A stretch of 64,000 nt of DNA, from contig CM029642.1 in NCBI GenBank assembly GCA_017311315.1, positions 21,370,359-21,434,358 on the forward strand. Reading direction: 5' to 3'. The notes under the pieces were generated by a model. The model saw only the letters and a program-made list of their open reading frames with translations. It searched no databases and was not told the origin of the DNA. Positions 46,564-59,087 of this stretch are shown here, in pieces; the first letter of the stretch is position 1; the number at the start of each line of letters is the position of its first letter. Made by a program: the position numbers and the translations under genes. The DNA is from Dendrocalamus latiflorus (taxonomy: Eukaryota > Streptophyta > Magnoliopsida > Poales > Poaceae).

Positions 46564-49500
46564 TGTCGGGCCCCGGATTCCAAAACCCGGACCCTCTGTG
46601 TATTTCTGCACTAGTCCCAGATCAAAGCTAGTGCACACAGTTAAACAGAAATGATTCATGACCAACAACGTATTTATTACAATTATAAAGAGTACTGACC
46701 ACCGGGTCACCTTATTACATTGGAGGTTTCAAGACCTCGCACAATCAAAACACAGCGGAAGCAAAGTGAAATCAAAGTAGACCCATCAAGATGCCACAGG
46801 CAGTTGACTGGGGAAGCGCGACCTAGTCCTCCGGGAAGAATCCATCACAGCCACAAGCGAAGCAGTAGTCGTAGTCACCTTCTTGAGCTTCAACTTCCTC
46901 TGAGATGTTATTTTTAAGTGTAGCATGTGAGTACATAAAGTACTCCGCAAGTCTTGGGAAAAATGCATAGATGCAAGGCTTGACAAAGAAGGCCATATGG
47001 TTCTTTTGCACAAAGCAATATTTGAAAACTCAATTACTACTACTTATTTTCGAAGGCTTTAATTTAATGAAGTAAATATTTTAACAGAATTAACTTTCTA
47101 GTGAAGGTTCCAACTACCAACACTAGCTAACCAATTACCATTGGTCAAGTTTTAAACTGCGGGTTCCATCCACCCTCTCTGGCTCCATCCGCCAGGATTC
47201 CCTTCCGAGAGTTCCCTCCACTCCCGGAATACAAAACTTTTGATTTTAAAACAAAACCAAAAATCTACCATGTGAATGCATTCCTTGCCCGCCCTTGACC
47301 GTGGGCACGGCTATTCGAATAGTTTTACACTCTGCAGAGGTTGTACAACTTTTCCCACAAGAGATAAATTATCTTAATAGTTAACATGCTTCCTTTGGAA
47401 TGAGACCCAGATAAAATATCACAAAGCCTTTCACCTACTCCAGTATAGCTAGAGACCACCCGCTGAGGTTTCACCGCAGAAGGGTTAATCCGCCCAATCT
47501 GAAGCCCCCTCTTGCGCCATATGAGTACAGTAAACCCTGTCCCTCACTATGAGTAACCAGTACACCCTGGCACTCAATACACCACTGGTGATTTCTAAAC
47601 TACACCTTTATAGGTTAGTTAGCTAGGTCGTACCCATATAGACTTGTGGTTGTACGGTTAATGCTCAGTTTGGACAAACACAAGCGTCGGTCCTTAATTG
47701 ACTAGGGTGGAACATACACTTAACAAGTTCTCGTGCTTACTGCACCAACCCAAACAACCATCCACCCTAATCTAAACCAACTTTCACATTTTTATTTTAT
47801 TTTAAAATCACAGTGACAACTCCAATTGCCACTTCACTTTCAAACACAAGGGTTTAATAAATCGTAATTTCCCATTTTCAAGATTTTCCAAAGTTATTAG
47901 ATAGCATGACTAAGCATTATCCTACCATACTAACATCAACAAGTAATTATAATATTCTCATTAATGAGACAAAGGAAATTCTATGGTGACAAGGGTACAT
48001 GACAATCAATTCCAATGGAGGGCATAACAAGGTTGGATTAACTACTACCTTAAGATTGAATTATCATTTTATGTAAATAGCAATGCATAACATTTAAAAT
48101 ACTTTAAAAAACATTTCGAAAGCATAGGCTCAAGATGGTCAAAGGAGACTTGCCTTCTTGCAGGGTTTCTGGGTCTTCTTGCTGCTGTGAAGAGGGATCG
48201 TCGACAACGTTGGAATCTACGCGAGGAAAGACGAAGCAACAAAATAAATAAATACAAACGAAAATTCAAATAAAATCCAAAAATTCAACAGAGGCCATAG
48301 TTGGATAGATCTTGATTTTAGATGAATTTAGAAATTTGAATGGCTGGATTTGGAGTTAAAATGAGAAAGTTATGCTCATTTGAAAATCTCAGATTTGAAT
48401 AAATCGAGAAATTCGGAAATTTCTGACAGGTGGGACCCACTGGAGAATTAAATTTTAATCTTTTATTTTAATTCTGGGAGACTGACAGGTGGGGCCCACT
48501 GAACAGTAACCACTGGCGGTCACTGACATGTGGGACCCACTGGACAGTGAGCCCAATGAGTCAACCTCTGACACGTGGGACCCACTGGTCTTCGGGCCCA
48601 CTTGTCAGAGTCCAGCACAGAGGGGTGGGACCCAGGCGGCAGTGGCAGCGCAGACCGGCGGCCGCTGACGGGTGGGGCCCGCTTGTCAGTCGCGAAAATT
48701 AAACGAAAAACTCAACCCAGCGCGCGGAGCCGAGGGCTCGAACGCGCACCGGGGAGTTGAGAGAGAGCGCGGCTAACCAGATGGGCGGGGGAGGCTTTGC
48801 CTACCCATATAGGGCAACCATACCTTTTGAGGTACCTGCCGGAGGGGAGGTCGGGGAAGATGGTCGGAGGCGACGGCGCCGGCGACGAGGGAGTGGCGGA
48901 GAGGTTCGGGCGGCGCGTGAAATGTAACCCTGGCGCGAAGGGGATCCGGTTGGAGGGGTCGGCGAGGCTCGGGGGTGAACGGAGGCGGCCGGTGACGAGA
49001 GGGAGGCGGAGCTGGCTCGGGTCCTCCGGCGCGACGGCGCTCCGGCGGCGGGGAGGGGCTGCTGAGGTGTCGGGGAGGTTCGCCCGGGCGCGAGGAAGCT
49101 CGAGGTGGCGACGGCGGGCTCCGGAGACGACCGAGGCGGCGGCGAAGGCTCGCCGTAGACTTACCGGGCGCGCACGGCGAACCTCTGGCACGACGGCGCT
49201 CGGGGCTCAAGGGGAGGTGTGGAGGGCTCTGGGAGGTGGTGCGGGAGGAGGCGAAGGTCGAGGGGGGTATTTATAGGGCGGAGGGGGAGCAGGGGCGCGG
49301 CAATTGCTCGCCGTTGCTGGCGGCCGGAGAAGGAAGGGCGCGGGGAGGAAAGGAAGGAGGGGGCGCGGAAGGAAGGGAGGCGCGGGGATTTGGGGATTCG
49401 TTCGCGGCGGGGCTCGGGGTTTCCAAAACCGGGGAGAGCCAGGGAAGGCAAGGCCGGCTCCGGGTCGGATTTGGTCGGCCGGCGAGAAAGGAAAGAGGGG

Positions 49501-50156
49501 GAAGGGAGAAGGAAGGTGGCGATTCCGCGGGGGAGACGGATCCGACAGGCGGGGCCGGGGCGGCAGCGAGAGCGGAGGCGTGCGCCGCTGACGGGCGGGG
49601 CCCGCGGGTCAGCGAGGCGAGAGAGGAAGTGGGAACGGGCGGCTGGATGGTCCGCGCGGGGACTCGGCTCATCTGAGCCGTCCACACGTCGGGCGAGGAG
49701 AAGGGGAAGGCGGGGCCGCCGGCTGACGGGCCGGGCCCGCTGGACAGCGAGGGAAGGGGATGGGTGGCCTGGATCAGGCCGAGCGGCGACGTGGGCGGTC
49801 CTGGACCGTCCACGCGTCGGCTGGAGGGAGAGGGGAGATTTTTATTTTCAGGATTTGATTTAGATTTTCAGAAAAGGCTAGAAAATTATTTAGGCCTCAG
49901 AAAAATATGAAAATACCTCCAAAAATTCCAGAAAAATTCACAGAAGCTCCTGGATATATTTTGGACTAAATAAAATTATTTCCAACTACTGTTGATATTT
50001 AATTTTCATATTTTGAATTACTTTTTAAGCTCTAAAAATAGTTTTTAAATTCCAGAAAATCCAGAAAGGCAAATAAAAGCCAAGTAAAATCCAATTACCT
50101 TAAAATAATTAATTTGACTTTAAATTTTTCAAAAAGCCAAATTTTGGGATGTGACA
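46564..50156 (-). repeat. 5' LTR of the Tekay element (right in the window)
   Basis: Same ends as the other LTR. CTATTCGAATAG at 47311-47322, reverse TATA TATTTATA at 49268-49275. It carries 21 bp near 48988 that are absent from the left LTR, explained by slippage between GGAGGCGG copies. Confidence 0.95.
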
Positions 50157-50161
50157 ATGTG

Positions 50162-51315
50162 AGACAGCCTTCACGTTTCGAGAACTCCAAATACCCAAAC
50201 CATGTCTACAAGCTTTCCAAAGCCTTGTATGGACTTAAGCAGGCCCCTAGAGCTTGGTATGAGAGGCTTAAGTCCTATTTGTTGGGTCATGGTTTTGAGA
50301 TGGGTAAGGTAGATAAGACCTTGTTTATTCGTAGGCATGGCATTGACCTTCTGCTCATCCAGATTTATGTGGATGACATCATCTTTGGCAGCTCTTCCCA
50401 TGCTCTCGTTTCACAGTTCTCGGATGTCATGAGCACCAAGTTTGAGATGAGCATCATGGGCGAGTTGACCTTCTTCCTTGGCTTCCAGATCAAGCAGTCT
50501 CGGAAGGGTACCTTCTTGCATCAAGGCAAGTACACTCGTAACCTCTTGAGACGCTTTGACATGAGTGATGGTAAGCCTGTGTCAACTCACATGGCGTCCA
50601 CAGCTTCACTTGACCCAGATGAGGATGGCGAGCCAGTTGATCAGAAGAAGTATCGCAGCATGATTGGCTCCCTCTTGTACCTCACCGCCTCAAGACCGGA
50701 CATACACTTCTTTGTGTGTCTTTGTGCTCGGTTTCAGGCTTCTCCTCGCATTCTCACCGTCAGGCGGTGAAGCGCATTCTTCGGTACCTTCGAGCTACCA
50801 TTGACTATGGTATCTAGTACTCTTCCTCATCCTGTCTTTCCCTTAGAGCCCACTCGGATGCAGACTTTGTTGGCTGTATGATAGATAGGAAGAGCACTTC
50901 TGGCACCTACCAATTCATTGGCACTTCTCTCGTTTCCTGGTCTTCGAGGAAGCAGTCCGATGTTGCACAGTCCACCGCAGAGGCCGAGTACATTGCTGCC
51001 GCTAGTTGCTGCAGCCAGGTGCTTTGGATGGTCTCGACCCTATAGGACTTTGGGTTAGTTATCGACAGTGTTCCACTCTTTTGTGATAACACTTCTGCGA
51101 TTAACGTTGCTAAGAACCCAGTGCAGCATTCTCGGACCAAGCATATTGATATCAGATATCACTTCCTTCGAGACCATGTGGAGAAGGGTGACATAGTGCT
51201 CCAGTTTGTGGAGAGTGACCACCAGTTGGCTGACATCTTTACCAAGCCTTTGGATAGCTCTAGGTTTTCAGCTCTGCGGGGAGAGCTTGGGGTGGTTTGT
51301 CCTTATGGACAGTAG
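50162..51315 (+). pseudogene. copia pol remnant: C-terminal reverse transcriptase and RNase H
   Basis: Resumes in frame with 37118 (EVYV | RQPSRFENSKYPNHVYK). The RT contains ALYGLKQAPRAWYERL and the catalytic IYVDDIIFGSS (about 50367). The frame shifts near 50755 (QASPRILTVRR-stop replaces the usual continuation), with in-frame stops at about 50817 and 51041 in the RNase H region (STSGTYQF.G, STAEAEYIAAASC). The end is KHIDIRYHFLRDHVEKGDI..LADIFTKPLDSSRF...VVCPYGQ-stop. Confidence 0.88.
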
Positions 51316-53051
51316 TGAGGGGGAGCTTTGTGCTTTACTGTCTTATTATATTTTTATGCTCCTGCTCCTTTCTGTTGCATTGCATATGGGTGCATCTGGG
51401 TTAGTCCTTCTAGCATAGATTAGAGTGGTTCTCTCGTCTAGTTGCTTAGACTACTTCTCTCATCTTGTGATTCTAGGAAGCTGCTTATTAGCCGTTTCTC
51501 TTCTCACTAGGTTGAGCTCACTCACTTCTTATAGGTTCTTGCAAGGGTTGGGCCACCCTTGGGTAGACAGGGTACATGTTTGCTCCTTAGTGTGTTAGAT
51601 GATCAGTTGATAGTGCTCCTTAGTGTGTTAGATGATCAGTTGATAGTCTTAGAGTCATATGGGGTAGATGAGAGTCAGTCTAAGCCATAGTATCCTCTAT
51701 ATCTTGTCTATGCTTTAAGGACTGCCTTTTCTGATTTCTTTGCTAGCTTCTCGATTTATTGCTTTGGTTTAAGGGGAGTTCATTTGGGAGCTTCTAGATC
51801 GTAATGTTGACATAACTCAACTTGAACTAAAAGTGCATCACATATTGAGGGGGAGCTGGATTTTCCTGCATTTCAGCATTCTACTTTGTAATATACCTAC
51901 ATGGAGCCTTGATTATTATCCTTTATGACATGTCTTACAATGCATTACATCTTACCATGATCTGTGCTTACTTGCTAGATTTATCATGACTTTATATGTG
52001 CAATCTAGTCTTTGCTATGATAGGTTAATTAAAATGCTCAACTTGAATTAAATCATGTCATGTTAGCTTTTGAGATTAGTCTGCCTTTAGTTGTCCTCTT
52101 ATGATTCATGCCATGTCAAATAGGTTGAGTTGAGTCTTGAATCTATATTGAGCTTTAGATTGAGCTATACTAGTTTCTTGATGAAGCATGAGTTAGTACA
52201 CCTGTTTATGAAAACAAAAAGATCTCTTTTGTGCGAAAAAACTAATCTCACCAATTCTTTCTCATGAGACTGCTTGCCATTGCACTAGGCATGAACTCAG
52301 GGGGAGTTTTGGTTGACCAAGATCATTTCCTTAAGCTTCTCGCTTGGAGTGATTGCATAAGGCTTGAGATCTAGCACATGACTAAACAAAAATCTGGTTG
52401 GAAACAATCATAAAATTCTTAAAGAAAAACATGTCAATTGTGCTCAATTTGTTAAAATTACAAAACTTACAAGTACTTGAACAAATGTCTCATTCTTGAA
52501 CTTGTAGCACTCTAAATTGACTCAATACTAGCTTCTTGGTTCCACTTAGATTATTGACATGGCCTGCATCATCTTTAGATACCTCTAGCTAGACTGCAAT
52601 CATGGTTGACTTGACATGCTAAGCAATTCGACTAATTTTCAGATTGTGACTTATTTGGCCTAGCTTGATTATACATGTCTTGTCATGATCTTGATAGCAT
52701 TCTTATATGTTATGACTTGATGTAATACTCCACGGTCATTTTGGATAATCTTCATGGCTCTAAATGCTTAAAATGAATAATATTCAGCCATTTCACTCAT
52801 ATTCATGTTTGATTCTCTTCCTTGCACCTTGATGTGTTTATTGCCAAAAGGGGAAGAATAGCGGAGAAAAAGCCTTTTCTAGACTTTCTGGAGCTTTGGG
52901 GGAACAATTTGTTCTTTCTGTCTTTGCTCCGTTTGTCGACATGGTCATGAGCTTCTTTGTTTCTCCTTAGACCATGCTTGACTTTCTTTCATTTTCAAAC
53001 TCGTCTTTACGCTTTTTCTGGGTTTGTCAATATAGTCATCAAGGGGGAGAT
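51316..53051 (+). other. Long 3' untranslated region of the copia element with repeated purine tracts
   Basis: GGGGGAG-type tracts at about 51319, 51850, 52300 and finally 53042 (AAGGGGGAGATT before the LTR). Multiple polypurine tracts are a described Sirevirus trait. A 33-bp exact tandem duplication lies at 51581-51613 / 51614-51646 and is single in the inverted copy near 56420. No coding region. Confidence 0.75.
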
Positions 53052-54168
53052 TGATAGACCATGTGGAGGTGACCCCGTGTGTGTGATGAGTAATTGTCAT
53101 CTGTTTTAGGAAAGTCGAGTTTGGGTTGTATGCTTTGGACCATGTCGTTGCATGGTGCAATCGGCTTCGGTCGGACTTGGTCAAACTAGGTCGAACGTGC
53201 TTGAGTCGTTTATTTTTCGTTTCGATCGGTTTGGGCTTTGAGTATTTTTTCTAATGCTAATGTATGATTATACTATGTCGAGTGGTGCTATGTGATTTGT
53301 TTCTTGTCTGTGATGGCTGCAGGACATTGAGGCGAGGTCGTGGCGAGGCACGGATGACCGGACTAGGCGCAGGTGGTGCCGAGGTCAAAGCGGTCGAGGT
53401 GTGCCGAAGACGGCGAGGGCTCGAGGTAGCTGCGAGGCTTGGGTGGCAAGGAATGAGGAAGCTTCCCGGAAGGTGCAGGAGGGGCGTTTTGGTGAATACG
53501 CAAAGATGCACTAAAGGAAGTGGATGTGGTTAGAGTTAGTGGGTAAAGCGCAAAAGCTTAATGGGCAAAGCAAATATGAACCCATTATGAGAGGCTATAA
53601 ATAGAGAGGTGATCTCTAGTGCTAGGTATGGAAAAGGAGAGTATGTTTTTGGGGAGATGGCTTGAGAGAGTGTGTGTGAGTTTGTCTCCTACATGTGTGC
53701 TATGAGTTCTTGATTTTCAAGCATGTATGGGGACTTGGTTAGTGTGAGATTGAGAGAGAGATGAGCTGAGAACAACTCATTGTAATCGTGTATGTCTCTG
53801 TATCCATTTCATTATGAGAGACTTTTGTTTTGAGTTGCTCTAGTGCTCTTTCTATTTTTCAGTTATTGATTCCATGTTGATCCCTCTCAGCTGAAATCTT
53901 TTTGTTTGGTTCTTCCTGTTCCTGGAGTCTATTCTTCTTTTCCTTCGGTCTTAAGTCTCTCTATTCTCTCTTCTGGTCATTGGGTGTGGACTGTTTTTCG
54001 GGTGCAGCTTCAAATATTTATTGGTTCTTTTCAGTCCATACAATTCAAGTTGTCCTCGGTACGCTGCTGCAGACTGCAGTCCTCAATCCAGCTCATTGCA
54101 TACATGCCCTTGTTGTCTTTCAATTTGCTTCCTTTTATTATTTGTTTCGGTCATCTAGCACTTTTTCA
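53052..54168 (+). repeat. 3' LTR of the copia element, truncated
   Basis: Matches the 5' LTR from TGATAGACCATG through CATCTAGCACTTTTTCA, then stops where an inverted copia LTR begins. TATAAATA at 53596-53603. Confidence 0.88.
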
Positions 54169-56543
54169 TATTTTCATTTCAACCAAGCAAGGATTACCTA
54201 GGAGTCCTGATACGCATGGACATTAGAACATGGATGATTACAAAGGATCTACTCTACCTCTCCCTCTCCATCTCAAGAACACATACACTACATGCTTGGA
54301 AGGATGAAGAACTCACTCAGGAACACATCGAAGGAGACACACAGGGAACAAGAACCTGCCTCTCCCAACAGCTCTCACCAATTAAAGCCTAAAGCCAAAA
54401 CCAACTTCTAAAGCTCATTTTGACTAAAGCAAACCCTAGAACCCTTGGAGTGCATGAGTGGGCATGCAGCCACCCACCTCTATTTATAGTCCTTGGCTAA
54501 CGGGTCTCTAACCCGTTACGCCCGCTAAACCCGAACGGAGCCCGCTCCTGCTTTTGCAGCCTCGCAAAATCACCATTTCGCCCCTCCTGCACCTTCCGGG
54601 AAGCTTCCGCGCTCCTTGTTGTCCAAGCCTTGCAACCACATCAAATTTCCGCTGTCTTCGACACATCCGACCGTTCTGACCTTGACACCGCCCGTGTCTA
54701 GTCCGGTCACCCCGTGTCTCGCCACGACTCCGCCTCGATGTCCTGCAACCAACACAGACAAGAAACACATCAAATAGCACCGCTCGATACATTTAAGCAT
54801 AAATGCATTAATGAAATAGCCCAAACCTGACAAGTCGACATAATATGCAACCTAAACCCTTTGACCAGATTTGACCAAGTCCGACCGAGTCCATTGCACC
54901 ACGCAACGACATGAGACGAACCAACCAAATCAAACTCGACTTTCCTAAACCGATGTCAATTACTCATCACACACGTGGGATGACCTCCACATGGTCTCTC
55001 AATCTCCCCCTTGATGAGTATATTGACAAACCACGAAAAAGCACAAAGTTGAGTTTGAAATGCAAGAAAGAAGTCAAACATGGTCCAAAGGAAGGAAATG
55101 AAGCTAATGACCATGTCGACACAAGGAGCAAAAGAAAGAACAAGTTTTCCTCAAAGCTCCCGAAAATGGCTTTTTCTACCGCTATTCTCCCCCTTTTGGC
55201 AATAAACACATCAAGGATGCAAGGAAGAGAACAAGTCATGGAAATGAATGAAATGGCTGAAAGTTTGATTATTCTAAACATTTAGAGCCATGATAATTAT
55301 CCAAAATGACCATGAAGTATTACATCAAGCCATAACTCAATAAAATGCTAGCTAGATCATGACAAGATATATATAAGACAGCTAAACCAAATAGATGACA
55401 ATCTGAAATTTAGAGCAATTTGTGAGCAAGTCAAGTCATCCATGATCAAAGTCTAGCTAGAGGCATCCAAGGATGATGCAAACCATGTCAATAAGCTAAG
55501 CGGAACCAAGAAGCTAGTATTGAGCCTAATTAGAGTGCTACAAGCTCAAGAATGAAACATTTGTTTAAGTAATTGGTTCTTTTTGTAATTAAGCAAATTG
55601 AGCACATTTGTCATGAATTTTCTTTTAAAGCTTATGGTTGATTCTAACCAAAATTTTCAGACATGTGCTAGATCTCAAGCCTTATACGACCATTCCAAGC
55701 AAGAAGCTTAAGGAGATGATCTTGGCCATCCAAAACTCCCCCTGAGTTCATGCCTTGTGCAATGGCAAGCCGTCTCATGAGAAAGAATTGATGAGATCAG
55801 TTTTTTCGCACAAAAGAGATCTTTTTGCATTCATAAAAGATTGTACTAACTTATGTATCATCAAGAACTAGCATAGCTCAATCTAAAGCTCAATAAAGAT
55901 TCAATGCTCAGCTCAGCCTATTTGACATGGCATGAATCATAAAAGGATAACGCAAGAAAGACTAATCTCGAGAGCTAGCATGACAAGTTTTAATTCAAGT
56001 TGAGCAATTTTAATTAGCTTATCATGGTAAAAGCTAGTCTACACATATGAAGTCATGATCAATCTAGCAATGAGGCACAAATCATGGCAGGATGTAACGC
56101 GATGTAAACATGTCATGAAAGGATAATAATCAAGGCTCGATGCAGGTATTTACAATGCAGAATGACATGCAAGAAATCCAGCTCCACCTCAACATGTGAT
56201 GCAACTTTTAGTTCAAGTTGAGTTATGTCAATATTAAGCTCCAGAAGCTCCCAAAAGAACTCCCCCTGAACCAAAGCAATAAATCGAGAAGCTGGGAAAG
56301 AAAATCAGAACGGGCAGTCCTTAAAGCATAGATAAGATATAGAGGAAACTATGGCTCAGACTGACTCTCATCCACCCCATATGACTCTAGGACTATCAAC
56401 TGGCCATCTAACAGACTAAGGAGCAAACACGTACCCTGTCTACCCGAGGGTGGCCCGACCCTCGCAGAACCTATAAGCAGTGAATGAGCTCAACCTAGTG
56501 AGAAGAGAAATAGCTAATAAGCAGCATCCTAGAGTCACAAGAT
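54169..56543 (-). mobile_element. Inverted 3' end of a second copia element
   Basis: Truncated LTR 54169-55001 (reverse; ends CATGGTCTCTCA) followed by ATCTCCCCCTTGATGAG, the reverse complement of a PPT, and by 3' untranslated sequence homologous to 51463-53051 in reverse. It stops at TCACAAGAT (56543). It is a related but distinct subfamily: its R-U5 part resembles the solo LTR at 5376-7248 more than the adjacent LTR. Together with the neighbouring element it forms a large head-on inverted repeat of about 2.5 kb per arm. Confidence 0.8.
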
Positions 56544-58189
56544 AAGTATTTTTTGGCTTAAGCAGATTATAAGTGATTTATTTTTAAGTTAAGCCAACCT
56601 ATTTGATAATCTGCCTTTTTCTTAGGTTGGCTTATTGGTTTTAATTATGAATATCTGAAATACATTTTTACAAGTCAGCTAAGAAGAGTTTTTACCATCT
56701 GTTTCAAACACACAACAATTGCAGGGTTAACAACATTTTTTCATGCCACTTCTTCATACCATTCGTTATCCTATCAGACCAATTTGTATAATACAAGAAC
56801 ATTCCCATAATTCCCATGTGCACCGCGGCCACAACCGAAAAAAGATGAGATAACTAAAATTCTACTGTGGCCATGCTTCTACACTAGAACCACCAGTCAC
56901 AAATTCTTGCAACCAAATTCATAGATCACAGTTCATTCTTGCAGCTAAATTATTGAAATTTTGTCAAGAAAAACCCTCATCTAAATAACAAGAGATGCTT
57001 CTAAATATATCGTACAGAGAACTCAAATATAAATCAATTAACAACCCATTAGCACCAACCATTTGGAGCTCTGAGATCTGGATAAATTAACTACACATTA
57101 ACAACAATTTGAGAAGGAAAATAGCCACTTTTCTGGTACTACTAGTACTGGTTAATTGGAACATTAGCAATACATTAGTTAACATTAGCACTAAGCAACA
57201 ATCACTCATGTTGATTTGAACATAGAGAAATTGAACTAGAAGTCACACGCATAAGCTTTCACAAAAATCGAACAGGATTACGTTGAGGTCATGGGTGGTG
57301 TGGACAGCGGTTGCTTCATCGTCGTGGTGGCGGTTCCACTTGGCCACCGATGCTAGATCTGTAGAGCAACGTTGGGGCTAGAGGTCATGGCGCGGGTGGA
57401 GGGCATGGTGGCATTGGTGGAGGAGGGCGGTGGCATCGGGCAGAGAGCACGACAGCATCGGTGAAGTATGGCAGCGCTGATGAAGGAGGCATAAGGGGTC
57501 GATGGCACTAGGGACGGGGAGGAGGCCTACGGTGTCGGTCAACGGGAAGACGTGGGTCATGAGAGACCAGCAAGGTCTCTGGTGGCCAGAGGAGGTCACG
57601 AACGAGCAGGCCGCCGCTGGTACCTACAAAAACCTAATAAACTTGGATGCGATTTGGGCCGAGAGGGGAGAGGAATGCGGGTGGGGAATAGAGATGGGAG
57701 GATTTTATATGGTGGTATGTGCAGGTAATTTCTTTACAGTCTGGTGGCAAATGGCTAATTTCAACCTATAAAAGCAAAATAAAGTACCCTTAGGCAAGCT
57801 TTTGGCTTATAGTTGTTGGTTATTTTGGCTATGTCTTATGTGTTATGGTTGAAAATTTTGAATTCTAGACTATTTGCAAAGGTAGTACACAGGGAAATAA
57901 TCTCATTCGATTTTACCCCGTATAGTTTATACTACAATATACTGTAAACTCCGCCTTAAAAAATGAATCGTTTAAAAACTAGCTACTATAGCAGCAATCC
58001 AAAAAGCCAAAATCAGAGTGGTGCCAAACCTTCCCGTAGGGTGCTTAAGCTTTTTTAAAAGTCAGATTAGAAAACCACTTTATTTATTTTAGCTTTAACT
58101 TTTTAGTTTTTAAGATAGAAAAAAAGATTAAATAAATATGGCCTTACTTAAAGTCAACAACGGGCCCGAGCAGTACATCCGGTAGCCCA
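56544..58189. other. Unassigned region, AT-rich with a GC-rich core
   Basis: The flanks repeat TTGGCTTA / GGCTTAT motifs (56552-56640 and 57800-57845), around a GC-rich block (57290-57700) with GGTGGCATCGG-type low-complexity repeats. It may be a non-autonomous DNA transposon, but I found no clean terminal repeats or target duplication. The open stretch 57502-57771 has no family features. Confidence 0.3.
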
Positions 58190-58198
58190 TGACAAGAG

Positions 58199-58589
58199 GG
58201 GTGCAGCTCAGGTGCTGGGGGCACAACACTTAGTGCGTGCAGGGGTGCCCCCAGCACCCACCACGTGTCCCACAAAATGCAAAAAAATTTCGAAAAATTC
58301 AAAAAATACTTTAAAATCCGAAAGTTTATAAAAAAGTACTTTTATTAAAAAGTATTTTTAAGTACTTAAAAACTACTTTTTAATAAATGTATAAATCAAA
58401 AAAAAATTTAAGTACTTACCAAAAAATACTTTTAATACTTAAAAAAGTACTTTTTATAAACTTTCGGATTTTTAAAGTTTTTTTTTTTGAATTTTACGGA
58501 ATTTTTTTGTATTTTGTGGAACACATGGCGGATGCTGGGGGCACCCCTGCACGCGCTAAGTGTTGTGCCCCAGCACCTGAGCCGCACCC
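58199..58589. mobile_element. Foldback MITE with 9-bp target duplication (Mutator-like)
   Basis: The ends GGGTGCAGCTCAGGTGCTGG and, reversed, GGGTGCGGCTCAGGTGCTGG are flanked by a perfect 9-bp repeat TGACAAGAG (58190-58198 and 58590-58598). The arms pair over about 190 bp each, leaving a very small loop, so the whole 391 bp is one near-palindrome. Long arms with a 9-bp duplication fit a Mutator-type foldback element. Confidence 0.88.
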
Positions 58590-58598
58590 TGACAAGAG

Positions 58599-59087
58599 TA
58601 CCCCTGAGGCTCCCATCAAGTGCAAGTAGTACATACGTGGAGATCACTCGTACATATAGCACTCTTCTCGAGCTTGAGCAAAGACATAGGCGCACGTTAA
58701 GTTATGTACAATATAAAATGCTTATATACCAATGCTTAAAGAGATAATGTAGCTATATCATTAAGTATTTATGTAAAAGTTATTTCCTTCAATATAAACA
58801 TATCTTCCGTGGGTTCTTAGATGCTATATTATCTACTAATTAGATTTAGTTATACACATAAATATTTGCTAAGTACCGATCCTAATTTAAGCATCAATGC
58901 TTCAAAATAAACACTTTATCTGTCCTATGTGGCAAGAAAAAACAGTTTTTTATTGTTAAGAATCTCTGCAAGTGTCGGCATAGTATACGCACTCAGAGAC
59001 AAGTACCTACCAAGATATGCAACACAATCATTAAAAAAAAGATAAGCTACACTATGCATGGAATTTCTGTGCAAGTCAGCAGTATTA
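58599..59087. other. AT-rich intergenic DNA
   Basis: No coding region and no repeat structure recognised upstream of the miR2118-like site at 59088. Confidence 0.4.

Larger units (their letters stand above)
37119..50156 (-). mobile_element. Full-length Tekay-type Ty3/gypsy chromovirus
   Basis: 13,038 bp bounded by a perfect 5-bp target duplication ATGTG (37114-37118 and 50157-50161). LTRs of 3572 and 3593 bp differ by about 14 substitutions (counted by eye) and one 21-bp indel bounded by GGAGGCGG repeats. PBS, PPT, complete Gag-Pol with C-terminal chromodomain, and an extra ORF upstream of gag. All coding frames are open, so it may be autonomous and has inserted recently. Inserted in the copia RT; removing it with one ATGTG restores that frame. 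Confidence 0.95.
31972..54168 (+). mobile_element. Sirevirus-like Ty1/copia element, decayed, split by a Tekay element
   Basis: 5' LTR 31972-33919, PBS 33922-33934, gag and pol remnants (33976-37118 and 50162-51315), a 1.7-kb 3' untranslated region with several AGGGGGAG tracts and a truncated 3' LTR (53052-54168). Multiple polypurine tracts and a long region after pol are features of Sireviruses. Gag and Pol carry nonsense and frameshift mutations, so it cannot act alone. LTR divergence by eye is about 30 differences in 1.1 kb. Host of the 13-kb insertion 37119-50156. Confidence 0.85.

Noticed and set aside
51581..51646. CRISPR-like or satellite repeat
   Set aside because: A single 33-bp tandem duplication in retroelement untranslated sequence of a plant genome.
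56544..57860. Possible non-autonomous DNA transposon with GGCTTAT-rich ends
   Set aside because: No convincing terminal inverted repeat or target duplication by eye.
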